This document shows positions 46,115 to 55,429 of a DNA stretch of 64,000 nucleotides, piece after piece. This DNA is from Phyllobacterium trifolii (GTDB lineage Bacteria; Pseudomonadota; Alphaproteobacteria; Rhizobiales; Rhizobiaceae). The stretch covers positions 1 through 64,000 of the forward strand of contig NZ_JACHXN010000019.1 in NCBI RefSeq assembly GCF_014192095.1, written 5' to 3'. A model generated the notes under the pieces. It was given only the letters and a program-made list of their open reading frames with translations, was not told the DNA's origin and did no database searches. How positions within the stretch are numbered: position 1 is the first letter of the stretch; each line of letters opens with the position of its first letter. The translations under genes and the position numbers were made by a program.

Positions 46115-46648
46115 GGGATTTCCTTCAACAGGTGTTCTGACTGGGATTTGTACCGACGCTGCGCTTCACGGACGAAGACCGCGCCCGGCAGGGTTTCCTC
46201 CGCCGACATTCTTCCCAACCTGCAAGGACCGAGTTTGTTCCAGGAAATATTATCGCCATATGCAAGACCGGCACACGATGTCATCTGTCCCGAGGACGCC
46301 GTCAGCCCAGAAACCGCGCAGTTCAGCTGAAATGGGCATCATCATTCGTGACGCCGACAGGCATGTTGTTGAAGAAGAAGCCAGATAACGCCGGATTTTC
46401 CGCAAATGCCATTCCGTCTACGAGTCGGGTTCAAACGCACCTGAAATCTGCTTTCAGTCGACAGGTGGCAGAAATGGCTCGAGCTCGATTTAGCCAAACT
46501 TGCACGTGTTCGCCGCGTCAGCAACGGGCCCAGAAGCAGAGGTTATGACCGCCTTGGGCGGAGCCGAACCGCAGACCCACTCAAATGCGGTTTTCTGGGC
46601 GATGTCACGTTATCTGAAAACGCCGGCATAGAGTTGACGGCTGAGAAT
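46115..46648. other. Intergenic stretch between PEBP relic and IS remnant
   Basis: About 530 bases with several short frames. I recognise no gene or element end. Confidence 0.35.
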
Positions 46649-47110
46649 TCAGGCCAGCATTCCGGTCACGGCATTCCATTCCGCCATAGCTGTGAGGCGA
46701 TGAATGTGGGTGGCGAGAGCTGAGTGTTTGGAGCGTGGCGGGACGAAGAGATTTCGGAATTCCGAGAATATGCTGATGAACCGCTGCAGGCTCCCTGACG
46801 ATCGGAAGCCCTACATCATTCGCTCCCGTTTTCGCAAAGGAACATGCGCGTTTTCTGCTCGATTGTTGAGACCTTTGTGTGATCGATGCTCGACCTTCGG
46901 CATGACCTGGCGTTTTGCCGCTCCATACGACCGCAGTTTGTCAGTGATGATGCGCTTTGGGGTGAGACCTTGCTTCTTCAGGAGCCGGATCATCAACCGC
47001 GTGGCGGCCTTTGTGTTCCGGCGGGTTTGGACGATCTCATCGAGAACGTAGCTATCCTGGTCGACGGCGCGCCAAAGCCAATGTTTTCGACCGCCAATGG
47101 AAATCACGAG
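46649..47110 (-). pseudogene. IS6-family transposase remnant, interrupted by a group II intron and an amber codon
   Basis: The minus-strand frame starts directly at the intron border with VISIGGRKHWLWRAVDQDSY, then ITDKLRSYGAAKRQVMP, EHRSHKGLNNRAENAH and RKRERMM, matching the second half of the intact IS6 transposase at 47823. After RMM comes TAG at 46811, then the frame continues GFRSSGSLQRFISIFSEFRN to a TGA at 46649. The amber codon replaces what is normally a Gln/Lys-type codon. The N-terminal half with the first catalytic Asp is missing. Confidence 0.8.
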
Positions 47111-47774
47111 TCGAGTGGCCCGGGGGAATTTCACCCCCAGGCTCTCACAGATCCGGACGTGAGCGTCTCCACTCATCCGGCTCCTACCGTCCAGCTGGTG
47201 CCTGATACAGCAATCGCCAATGTGCGAACAGCGCTGGCTCCCGACGCCTTACGTCCTGGACCCAATACCGTGCACGCCGACGATGGCGTCTCAGGCGACG
47301 ATATTTCGACATCGCCCAGCGTGCCAGGCGCAGATCGAGATGCATTAATGCTCGGGAAAGTGCCGATTTGTGATACCGGCCATAATAGTTCATCCAACCG
47401 CGTAGGATCGGATTGAACATCTTGGCCAGATCGTTGATGCGCTTGTCGATACGGCGGTCAAGCTGCCAGTCCCGCATCGTCTGACGGATGGCTTTCGCGG
47501 CCCGGTTGCTCATGCCGGGACTGAAGTTGACGAAGGTCTTGCCCCATCGGTTCATCGACAGTCTCGGCCGAAAGGTATAGCCGAGAAAGTCGAATTTCCG
47601 GTTCGGGTAATATCCTCGCCGAACGTTATCCTTACAGTACACGATCTGTGTCTTGTCTGGATGTAACGTCAGTCCGCATTCAGCAAACCGCCGCTCAAGT
47701 TCCGCTTGCAGCTTTTGAGCTTGACGCTCACTGCTGCAATGACAAACAGCATCGTCGGCAAAGCGTTCAAACGC
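47111..47774 (-). mobile_element. 3' part of a group II intron, inserted in the IS6 transposase remnant
   Basis: The minus strand carries, in order, the end of an intron-encoded protein, a domain V hairpin at 47184-47150 (opens AGCCGGATGAG, closes CTCACGTCCGG) and a domain VI-like hairpin at about 47148-47111 with the stem TGGGGG/CCCCCG. The element ends at CCACTCGAC, the usual kind of 3' end, exactly where the transposase frame resumes. The 5' part, including domain I, is absent because the intact IS6 copy abuts it at 47775. Confidence 0.75.
47184..47774 (-). pseudogene. Group II intron reverse transcriptase/maturase, C-terminal part
   Basis: The frame contains RFADDAVCHCSSERQAQKL, where FADD is the YADD active-site box of the reverse transcriptase. 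Then come ECGLTLHPDKTQIVYCKD, FDFLGYTFRPR and the maturase region WMNYYGRYHKSALSRAL, ending HWRLLYQAPAGR just before domain V. The N-terminal fingers and half of the palm are missing where the intact IS6 copy begins. The open frame on the same strand beyond 47775 is only the reverse of that IS. Confidence 0.8.
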
Positions 47775-48591
47775 GCACCGTAACGTTAACTGGAAGCTGA
47801 TGGAAATGTCGGAAGATGCGGCATGAAAAGCTCCTGCCGTGATCCGCTCTATCGTCGCCATCGCTTTCCCGCCGAGATAATTGCACATGCAGTCTGGCTC
47901 TACTTCCGCTTTCCACTGAGCCTGCGCATGGTCGAGGATATGCTGGCCGCCCGGGGCATCATTGTCAGCCATCAAACGATACGAGCATGGGCAGAGAAAT
48001 TCGGACGACGCTTCGCCAACGAGATCCGGCGAAGGTCGGCCGGTCGATTTGGTGACAAGTGGCACCTCGACGAGGTTGTTGTTACAATTGCGGGCAAGAG
48101 ACGCTGGCTCTGGCGAGCTGTTGATCAGGAAGGCTTTGTCATCGATGTTCTTGTGCAAAGCCGCAGAAATGCCAAGGCAGCAACGCGCTTGATGCGCAGG
48201 CTTCTCAAAAAGCAGGGCCGCGTGCCGCGTGTGATGATCACTGACAAACTTCGATCATACAACACCGCGAAACGGCAGGTCATGCCGAGTGTGGAGCATC
48301 GCTCACACAAAGGCCTCAACAATCGGGCCGAGAATTCACATCAACCCATCCGAAGACGAGAACGAATGATGAAGCGCTTCAAGTCAACGCGACAGCTACA
48401 GCGTTTCGTTTCCGTCCACGATCCTGTCGCCAACCTGTTCCACTTTCCCCGCCACAGCATTTCATCTTCTGATCATCGTGACCTACGAAATGCCGCCATG
48501 CACACCTGGCGGCAGATCGCTCATCTCGACACCGCCTGACAACAGGAAAATGAGAGCGCTATCCAACCTGGCTACTTTAACTTTACGATGC
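47775..48591 (+). mobile_element. Intact IS6-family insertion sequence with terminal inverted repeats
   Basis: The left end GCACCGTAACGTTAA (47775-47789) and the right end TTAACTTTACGATGC (48577-48591) are inverted repeats matching at 13 of 15 positions. They enclose one transposase gene, total length 817 bases, normal for IS6. The eight bases outside each end (TCAAACGC and CCTTTCGG-like) differ, so there is no target duplication. A deletion next to the element, common with replicative IS6 movement, could explain the lost intron 5' part. Confidence 0.8.
47823..48539 (+). CDS. IS6-family transposase
   Basis: A 238-residue DDE transposase. The helix-turn-helix region is LSLRMVEDMLAARGIIVSHQ with TIRAWAEKFG. 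The catalytic triad is D83 (WHLDEVVV), D141 (MITDKLRS) and E170 (NNRAENSH), with the conserved KRRWLWRAVDQEG between. Length and motifs are complete. The remnant at 46649-47110 is a close relative, not a copy. Confidence 0.92.
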   Translation: MKSSCRDPLYRRHRFPAEIIAHAVWLYFRFPLSLRMVEDMLAARGIIVSHQTIRAWAEKFGRRFANEIRRRSAGRFGDKWHLDEVVVTIAGKRRWLWRAVDQEGFVIDVLVQSRRNAKAATRLMRRLLKKQGRVPRVMITDKLRSYNTAKRQVMPSVEHRSHKGLNNRAENSHQPIRRRERMMKRFKSTRQLQRFVSVHDPVANLFHFPRHSISSSDHRDLRNAAMHTWRQIAHLDTA

Positions 48592-49030
48592 CCCTTTCGG
48601 GTTTCGGGAGGACACGCTGTCCATCCTTTCTCGTCTTCTTCTCGAAGACATCTCCCGAAACGCAGGACAGACCGGCGGCTGCAATTGCGGCAGAGCATAC
48701 CTGGCTTGCGGACGAGCGGGGCTGAAAGCCTTGCGCGGGACGCGGGCCAGGTATTGCGAGTGGCGTGATTGAGGGAAACTGTCAGCCGACGGGCTATCCC
48801 TGCGAGACGGTTCCTCTTCCAGATTTCATTGTCCGAAGGTCTGTCACGCCATTCTAAGAAATTCCTGTTGAAATGAGGCAATGACAAAGCCGCCGCGCAA
48901 AACATCCCAGCCGCTTTTGCGGATGCTGAAGCACGGCTCAGATCCAGACCGCGCGACCCGGCGCAGCCCCAACTTCCCTTCGATCCGATTTCAGGAGCAC
49001 ACTACATGAGAGTCTAATCTGAATGTGTTC
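48592..49030. other. Intergenic region before the abiE operon
   Basis: About 440 bases. A 42-codon plus-strand frame at 48881-49009 begins MTKPPRKTSQPLLRMLKH after GAGG, but the spacing is poor and no family is recognised. No relic of the intron 5' end is seen here. Confidence 0.35.
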
Positions 49031-49111
49031 TGACCAATATTTAGATATAAAAATTGGTCAGTAAACCACTTTGCTTGCCAGTGACCAAAATTTGTATATA
49101 ATCTTCGGTCA
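49031..49111 (+). promoter_or_regulatory. Tandem long inverted-repeat operators and promoter of the abiE-type operon
   Basis: Two 31-base sites start at 49031 and 49082. Each opens TGACCAA and closes with GGTCAG, so each is an inverted repeat; the first has perfect 8-base arms TGACCAAT/ATTGGTCA. Aligned, they match at 24 of 31 positions. The centre of each carries ATATAA, which in the second could serve as the -10 box of the operon. AbiEi antitoxins are known to bind inverted repeats upstream of their own gene, so these are probable autoregulatory sites. Confidence 0.75.
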
Positions 49112-49127
49112 GAAAGTAGGGCCCATC

Positions 49128-49868
49128 ATGCCGGATCCAACATCCGATACACTGGAACGCATCCACGACCGGATCGCCAGCACGGCACCTTCCGGCGTTT
49201 GGTCGCGAGCCGATTTCCTCGATATAGGGACGCCGAACGCCGTCGAAAAAGCACTGCAGAGGCTAACCAGTCGCGGCGACATCCGCCGCCCTCATCGCGG
49301 CCTGTATGACAAGCCGGGCATCAGCCAGCTCACCGGCAAAATGGTGTTTCCGCCGCGCGCCTCATTCATTGATGCGATCGCGCGCCGCGATAAGCTTCGT
49401 GTGTGCGTGGACGGCATGACGGCCGCGAACGACCTTGGTTTGACGACGGCCGTTCCGGCCCGTTCCACAATCTATGCGGATACCTATCCCCGAACCATCG
49501 AGATCGAGGCTAATGCCGGTGATCCGCATGCCACAAAGCCGGTTATCTATATCTTGGACTTCAAGCGCATTTCGGCAAAGACGGCTTTTTGGGCGGGCCG
49601 CCCGGCAATGCGGGTGATCCAAGCCCTCCACTGGTTTCGGGATGAGCGATCCAATCTGGATGCCGTTGTCGATAGTATCGTCCGCTACTTGGGACGAAGC
49701 CCGCACAGGCAGCCGATTATCCAGGATCTGCGTGAAAACATCCATTCTATCCCCGCCTGGATGTACCCAGCTGTGGAAACCATAACCCGCGGCTTGCACG
49801 CTGCGGAGGTGGAAGGCGGTCCAACGAACGACAATACCAAGGATGAACATGCGCCAGAACTTCATTGA
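49128..49868 (+). CDS. AbiEi-like antitoxin/transcriptional regulator (DUF6088 type)
   Basis: A 246-residue protein. The N-terminal winged helix reads VWSRADFLDIGTPNAVEKAL and RGDIRRPHRGLYDKP. The C-terminal AbiEi-type domain has TYPRTIEIEANAG and WAGRPAMRVIQALHWF. The start at 49128 fits the operators just upstream; the same frame open to 49071 would run through the second site. It overlaps the toxin gene by 26 bases. By analogy to AbiE it represses the operon and counteracts the toxin. Confidence 0.85.
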   Translation: MPDPTSDTLERIHDRIASTAPSGVWSRADFLDIGTPNAVEKALQRLTSRGDIRRPHRGLYDKPGISQLTGKMVFPPRASFIDAIARRDKLRVCVDGMTAANDLGLTTAVPARSTIYADTYPRTIEIEANAGDPHATKPVIYILDFKRISAKTAFWAGRPAMRVIQALHWFRDERSNLDAVVDSIVRYLGRSPHRQPIIQDLRENIHSIPAWMYPAVETITRGLHAAEVEGGPTNDNTKDEHAPELH

Positions 49869-50937
49869 AGTCCTTCGCTCCAGCGCTGACGAGCGCAGAG
49901 CACTGTTCTCAACCGCTGCTTCTGACCTTGAGACGCGGGCCGAGAATATCGAGAAGGATCTGTATGTCTGTTGGGTGCTCGACTTCCTGTTCAATAGACG
50001 CCCTAGCGATCCAATCGGTCTTTACTTCAAGGGCGGCACCAGTCTCAGCAAGGCTTATGGTCTAATCAAGCGATTCTCCGAGGATATTGACATCGGCATC
50101 TACAAGGCGGACCTGAAAGTCCCGCTTGAGGCTGACATCGCCGCACTTCCTACTGTCAATCAGCAACAGAAAGCACTGGCGGATCAGGTGGACGAGGCTG
50201 CACGGCGATATATGTCGGGACCCCTCAAAGACTTGCTGGCCAAGGAAATCGCCGCGATCGAAGGAGAGAGCGGACAAACGGGACACTTCTCGCTCGGCTT
50301 CGGTTACGATTCGTACCGGAAAAAAGAAGCGCTCGATATTCTCATCGTGGGATACAAAAGTGTCTTCGATATGAGCGGCGGCTATGTCGAGGCGGCGGTG
50401 CGCATCGAAGGCGGAGCGCGCCCCGATCCCTCGCGGCGGATCATCCCCTACATCGCGCCAGAAATGAGAGCCGGAGCCGATCTGACCGTTGCCAATGTAA
50501 TTACCGTTAGGCCCGAGCGGACGTTTTGGGAAAAGGTTCTCATCCTTCACGCGATGACGGAAGTGACCGAAAAGCGAAGTATTGAAGAAAACCCCGAACG
50601 GAAAGTTCCCGATTTAAACCGCTATTCACGCCACTACTATGATGTTCACCAGATCTGGACGCATCCCGATTATGGCAAGGCGACAGCATCCATGCTTGAT
50701 CTCGCGGAGGCGTGCCGGAAGCACAAGGAACTGATGTTCCGGGCGCCGGACCATAGATATGACCGGGCCGTGCCCGGCACCTTCCGACTGGTTCCCACGA
50801 CTGGTATGCGCAAGAAACTCTCGGCCGACTACGAGAGAATGTCCGCCATGATCTTCGGGACGCCGCCCGAATTCAAAACAGTAATGGCCAGCATTTACGA
50901 GCTTGAACAGGTCCTCAACAACGTTGGCCGAAGCTGA
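49843..50937 (+). CDS. AbiEii-like nucleotidyltransferase toxin
   Basis: A 364-residue protein of the nucleotidyltransferase toxin family. The motif KGGTSLSKAYG is at residues 63-73, followed by RFSEDIDIGI with the metal-binding acidic residues (E80, D81, D83). A third acidic element may lie in ALDILIVGYKSVF. Family members transfer nucleotides to tRNA or other targets and arrest growth; AbiE acts in phage abortive infection as a type IV-like system. Both genes look intact, in an area of mobile DNA. Confidence 0.88.
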   Translation: MNMRQNFIEVLRSSADERRALFSTAASDLETRAENIEKDLYVCWVLDFLFNRRPSDPIGLYFKGGTSLSKAYGLIKRFSEDIDIGIYKADLKVPLEADIAALPTVNQQQKALADQVDEAARRYMSGPLKDLLAKEIAAIEGESGQTGHFSLGFGYDSYRKKEALDILIVGYKSVFDMSGGYVEAAVRIEGGARPDPSRRIIPYIAPEMRAGADLTVANVITVRPERTFWEKVLILHAMTEVTEKRSIEENPERKVPDLNRYSRHYYDVHQIWTHPDYGKATASMLDLAEACRKHKELMFRAPDHRYDRAVPGTFRLVPTTGMRKKLSADYERMSAMIFGTPPEFKTVMASIYELEQVLNNVGRS

Positions 50938-51421
50938 CCAGGACGATGACGCCGCATCCGCACTACGCCGCTCACTAGCAGAGATGGCGGACGAGGATGA
51001 TGTGCGCCGGGAGGGCGCAGCAAGAACTCCACGAGGATATCAGGCGCTTGGTGGCGACCGCGCCGCCCGAGATCTGGCCCATCGTATCGCCTGATAGGGA
51101 CCGGCGTGATGCCGGTCAACTACTCAATCGAAACGTTTTAGGTTTCGCGGATCGATCCGGATTATAGCTCAATTAACCATCCCGGTTCGAAGTCAGAGCG
51201 ATGGGGATTGGTCACCCGTGCCCCGAACGGACACGAGAATGGGCAGCCATGGGTAAACGGCGCCAGTCAATGCCTCACCCTGATCCGGCCGTTCACATTC
51301 GAGGATATTACGCCACCAACGGCCCGGACATTCTCAAACCAAAGCGGCTCCCCCTCACTGACGGGGGACGTGCGGAGGTGAACTGGCTACCTCAAGGACC
51401 TGTCCCGGCCCTGATACCCTG
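50938..51421. other. Intergenic stretch, nothing recognised
   Basis: About 480 bases between the toxin gene and the ABC ATPase relic. Frames are short. A tRNA-like GGTTCGAAGTC at about 51182 does not belong to a foldable tRNA. Confidence 0.35.
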
Positions 51422-51830
51422 GTGTCGTTTTGCAGTTATTCGAGAGGTTCCGTCCAACAATGTCAACATCTAACGCTCGTCGAGAATAGTGTGTTTGGCT
51501 TGAAGATCCGGCATTTGCCGGCCGGTGAGGCGCAGGACAGGGCGATACGCACTCGATCTGGTTGGGCTCGACCGGGCAAGCGCTTTCTCGACCAACTCTC
51601 GGGCAGTCAGCGACAGCGCGTGGCACCTGCGTGTTGCTCGTCTGCAATCGACCGAAGTCGGTGTGAGAGCATACAAATCGAAATCAAGCGCATCCAACGA
51701 GCGACGATCGTTTTCGTCACTCACGATCAGGATGAAGCTTGGCTTTGTCCAAAATCTTTTCGGCTCACCCAGTTGCTGGATATGGACCGCATTCATGAGG
51801 CAAATTCGGCTTCTCCGCACTTTCCAATCC
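51422..51830 (+). pseudogene. ABC transporter ATPase relic with an apparently inverted tail
   Basis: Pieces of a CUT1/polyamine-type ATPase appear in order but in shifting frames: FGLKIRHLPAGEAQDRA, ALDLVGLDRAS, FLDQLSGSQRQRVAPA (signature motif) and EIKRIQRATIVFVTHDQDEA (switch region). The next expected piece, SRICLMNAVHIQQLGEP, lies on the opposite strand at about 51745-51830. So this segment seems to have been flipped. Walker A and the N-terminus are missing. The family is clear; the inversion is my reading of the two strands. Confidence 0.6.
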
Positions 51831-51895
51831 GCGCGAAACTGGGCAGGCTGACCCATACTTGGCTACTTGCGTACAATTCGGTTCGGCGGAGGCCG

Positions 51896-52160
51896 TTACA
51901 TCGGAGGAGCTATGCCCTTGCCAATGGTGACGAGGAAGGCTTGATTGCCTGGGTCCGTTTTGATCATCACGTCGCAACCAAGCTCCAGCGTCGTTCGGTC
52001 GGCAAGTACATACCGCACGATCGGCGCGCTATCTGGCACGCCGATGAGAAAGCTTTTCCTGCCGCCGTCGTAGCTAACCGTGAGTATGCGGCCCGACGTA
52101 CCAGATATCGCCGATACGCTGCCATTGACCATTTTGGCACCAGTCAGCGCCGCACCTGGC
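51896..52160 (-). pseudogene. C-terminal relic of a small secreted or membrane protein
   Basis: The minus-strand frame reads GSVSAISGTSGRILTVSYDG, then GVPDSAPIVRYVLADRTTLE and the end GNQAFLVTIGKGIAPPM. This beta-rich pattern resembles the C-terminal half of small proteins of rhizobia whose copies end in TPPM-type sequence. The N-terminus is missing; the IS6 element begins 30 bases further on. I do not know its function. Confidence 0.4.
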
Positions 52161-52193
52161 CGATGTCTTTGCCAACCAGCCCGTTGATCATTT

Positions 52194-53021
52194 GGTTCTG
52201 TTGCAAACTCTTTGGTTACGATCGGTGTGGCATTGAACTGCGATATTTTCCGGAGAGCCAACAATGTTCAAGGGCCGCCATTTCGACCAGTCCGTGATCC
52301 TGTTGTGCGTGCGCTGGTATTTGGCCTATGGCCTAAGCCTGCGTGACCTGAAGGAAATGATGACCGAACGCGGCATCAGTGTCGATCATTCGACGATCCA
52401 TCGCTGGGTCGTGCATTTCTCACCATTGTTGTTAGAGCGCTTCAACCAGCGCAAACGCGCCGTCACCGGTAAATGGCATGCCGACGAGACTTACATCAAA
52501 GTCCGGGGCCAATGGATGTATCTTTACCGCGCCGTAGACAGCGCGGGTGATACGGTCGAGTTCTGGTTCAGCGAACATCGGGACCTGCCTGCGGCCAAAC
52601 GGTTCTTCAGTAAGGCGTTCAACCGGCATGGCCGACCCGAGCGCGTCGTCATAGACGGCAGTCAGACCAACCGGGAAGCTCTTGTATCCTGCGATACGAC
52701 ATGTCGCCTACAGGACCGGTCACGACGAAAGCTCAAACCGATCCGCATCCGCCAAAGTCAATACTTGAACAACCGTATCGAGCAGGATCACCGGCGGATC
52801 AAGCGGCGCGTCGGACCGATTCTCGGTTTCAAGTCATTCGCAAGCGCGGCAGTTACGCTGTCCGGTATTGAGATGGTACACATGATGCGTAAACGGCAGG
52901 CCCGTTACGCTTATAACCCGACGCCATCACTGGCCGAGCAATTCGATATCCTGGCTGCTTCCTTCTGAACAACGGATAGCTCGCGACCAACTGCGTTACC
53001 TCGAACATTTGCAACGGAACC
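52194..53021 (+). mobile_element. Intact IS6-family insertion sequence (IS26-type ends)
   Basis: The ends GGTTCTGTTGCAAA (52194-52207) and TTTGCAACGGAACC (53008-53021) are inverted repeats differing at one of 14 positions, close to the classic IS26/IS6 end. They enclose one transposase gene; total length 828 bases. The flanking eight bases (GATCATTT and ACTTTTAG) differ, so there is no target duplication, in line with a deletion or cointegrate history. Confidence 0.88.
52264..52968 (+). CDS. IS6-family transposase
   Basis: A 234-residue DDE transposase. N-terminal HTH region: YGLSLRDLKEMMTERGISVD. The triad is D74 in WHADETYIKV, D131 in VVIDGSQTN and E173 in NNRIEQDHR. It ends with GIEMVHMMRKRQA and a short tail. 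All motifs are present. It belongs to a different IS6 branch from the one at 47823. Confidence 0.94.
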   Translation: MFKGRHFDQSVILLCVRWYLAYGLSLRDLKEMMTERGISVDHSTIHRWVVHFSPLLLERFNQRKRAVTGKWHADETYIKVRGQWMYLYRAVDSAGDTVEFWFSEHRDLPAAKRFFSKAFNRHGRPERVVIDGSQTNREALVSCDTTCRLQDRSRRKLKPIRIRQSQYLNNRIEQDHRRIKRRVGPILGFKSFASAAVTLSGIEMVHMMRKRQARYAYNPTPSLAEQFDILAASF

Positions 53022-53170
53022 ACTTTTAGTCCGGCTTTTTCTTTTGAACCATTGCAGGCCCGGGCGAGCGCCCGAACTATAAATTGCGTGATACTCCGAA
53101 CATGCAGGGTGCAGGATCGGTTTGCCGGTTGAAACCAAATTTGCTTTATGACAACCGAGGCGGCGATTGC

Positions 53171-53710
53171 TCAACCTCCCCCAAGAGCTGCCAGCCGATC
53201 AACCGCCGCAGCAAGCCCACTAAGTGAAATCGACAGCGTGGCTTCCTTCGCATCAACACTTTGTACTTTGACCTTGAGAGAAGTGCCGGTTCTCAAGGTA
53301 GCTACGGTTTTCGCGTCGAAACTGAGCGGCACCAGGCAACCGGCTGGCAGACAGGTCGAAAAACGCAAGGGTTTCTGCGGCGCAGCCTCATCGATCTGAA
53401 GTGCAGCACCCGCGTCGAGGGTCAGCCCAAAGGGCAGGATCAGGTTGCCAGAAAGGGTACCATCGCTCTTCCCACGCAATTCGATAGCCATAACCCGTTG
53501 ACCGTTCTGCTGCATCTGCTGTTGCGACACGACGCACACCGCCTGTGGCGTGCCTTGGCAGTTCAGGCTCCAATCCTGGTACGTCTCCTGAAGGGAAGTG
53601 GCGCCGCCAGGCAAAACTGATTGCGCTTCCTGTGCGAGGGCCGGGGCTGTTAGGAGGGGAGTCACCAAAGCTGCGGTTGCAGCCAATTGAGCCAAACAGG
53701 GTATGCGCAC
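53171..53710 (-). CDS. Invasion-associated locus B (IalB)-family protein
   Basis: A 179-residue secreted protein. The signal peptide has core LAQLAATAALVTPLLTAPAL with cleavage likely after ALA. The IalB domain shows YQDWSLNCQGTPQAVCVVSQ, MAIELRG and FSTCLPAGCLVPLSFDA with four conserved cysteines that may form two disulfides. Bartonella IalB aids entry into red cells, but the family is widespread in soil alphaproteobacteria, where its role is unclear. It is downstream of the giant autotransporter on the same strand, 110 bases after its stop. Confidence 0.88.
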   Translation of the reverse strand: MRIPCLAQLAATAALVTPLLTAPALAQEAQSVLPGGATSLQETYQDWSLNCQGTPQAVCVVSQQQMQQNGQRVMAIELRGKSDGTLSGNLILPFGLTLDAGAALQIDEAAPQKPLRFSTCLPAGCLVPLSFDAKTVATLRTGTSLKVKVQSVDAKEATLSISLSGLAAAVDRLAALGGG

Positions 53711-53820
53711 GCGATTACCTCTCTGATACTGATGCCGTAGCTTCTGAAACTGTTACGTGAGTTGTTGTGCTGTCGATTCGATCAGACGGACAGCATCGTC
53801 GTGTATCATATATATGCTCC

Positions 53821-54660
53821 TCACCAGTTCACACTAAACCCGACTTTAGCGCTTATGGAGTTGTTGTCTGACAAATCTTCGAAGCTTCCTCTCGCGATTG
53901 CCTCGCCATAGAGGGTATAACGACTATCTGCCCAGCTTATTGAACCGCCGAGCCCGAGCCCGCCCCACAGGGCCTGGTTCTGGCTGACCAGACTGACGCC
54001 GGACACATTGACGTCGGAGCCGTCGAGGAAGTCGTAATAGAGATTGGCGATGCCATAGACATGCGAGCGGCTCACCTGCCCTGCGGCATCTGCCCATTGG
54101 CTCTCATAGTCCGCGGACAGGCCGAGGCGGCCAAGCAAGCTGTCGCTGTTGCCGAGCGACACGACGGCACTATACGGGTCGGTGAAACCGTCAAAGTCCA
54201 CAGCGGAATAGGCAAGTTGGGCCTGCGGCGTCAGCGACCAATTGCTGTCAAGCGCGATCTTCTGCCCGGCCTCAATGCTCAGCGCATAACCGAAACCGTC
54301 ATTGCCATTGGCAAGCGTGGTGCCGAGCGAGGCCGACCGGATATCGCTATCATACCAGGTCGCCTCGGCCTGGGCGTCGATATAAAGGCCGTTGCTCCTG
54401 TACCAAGTGAGCGTACCGCCGAACCCATAGCCAGTAGCGTCGATCGAGCCACTACCGAAGAGCGATGACACGTCCGAGGAGACCGTTCCGTAGTGGACGG
54501 TAAGCCCTCCGATCAGCATGCCGGCCCCATCTTCATGCAACAGGCCGTCGACGCCTGCCTGCAGCTTCCAGGTGGACACATCGTAGTCAGTCGCAGTCGT
54601 AGAAACCTTCGGATCCAGCTGGCTGTGAGCGGCCTGGATGCGGGCCCAGATGGCCTTGCC
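53821..54660 (-). other. Autotransporter translocator (beta-barrel) domain
   Basis: The C-terminal 280 residues begin GKAIWARIQAAHSQLD, go on with alternating amphipathic strands such as GGTLTWYRSNGLYIDAQAEA and end ISAKVGFSVNW with terminal tryptophan, as outer-membrane barrels do. This region is well preserved and matches the two fragments at 18.9-20.3 kb. Confidence 0.88.
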
Positions 54661-55429
54661 ATCAACCGGCCCTTGGCCTGGAAGGTCCGCTCCCTGCGGT
54701 GTAGCGCCCTCACCCCAGGTTCTGTTGCCAACACGCTGCTGCAGCGTGCCGAGTTCATTGAAGCTCTGCAGGACACCCGCATAGGCCTCATAAAGCGGCA
54801 CGCCGGGTGCATAGAGGGGCTGCGGCGCGGGATTGTCGGGACTGAGATAGGTGGAACGCAAATACCAGTCGCCGTCGTTGGGAGTGCTGATGCCGTTCTT
54901 GTAGAGCCGGTAAGCATAGGCACCACCCACCACGGCCTGCTCACCGTCAAAGACATAGTCGCCGGCCAGCGAAAAGCTGCCGTTCGAGGCGCCGCCGACA
55001 TCGACAATCTCGATACCGTTTTGGGTCTGGGCGCCACCGCCATCAAGATTGATAACCTTGACCCGGGTCGTTCCGGCGGTGTTTCCGGTGATAACGAGCC
55101 GGTCGGCCGGCGAAGCATCCCCGCCAAGAACGGTCTCGATTTCCAGCGTGCCGCCGCTGCCGGTATAGTCGCCGGCGACCGTCAAAGTGCCGATCGAATT
55201 GCCGGGCGCCACCGTACCACCGTCGAAGTTGTTGGTATCGCAAACGGTGCCTGTGCCTTGCAGGCGGCCGCCCGAGCGAACGTTAACGTCGCCGCACAGG
55301 CTGCCGTTGACTGCGAGAGTGCCACCATCAATCGAGGTGACGCCTGCAAAACCCGAGCCTTCCGAGGCAAGCACCATCTTGCCAGTGCCAGACTTGACGA
55401 AGCTTCCGCTACCGGAGAGGGTTCCGTCG

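Noticed and set aside
48881-49009. Possible 42-codon gene before the abiE operon
   Set aside because: The ribosome-binding site is too close to the ATG and the peptide resembles nothing known to me; evidence is too weak to annotate.
51160-51200. tRNA-like T-arm sequence GGTTCGAAGTC
   Set aside because: No acceptor stem, D-arm or anticodon arm can be paired around it.
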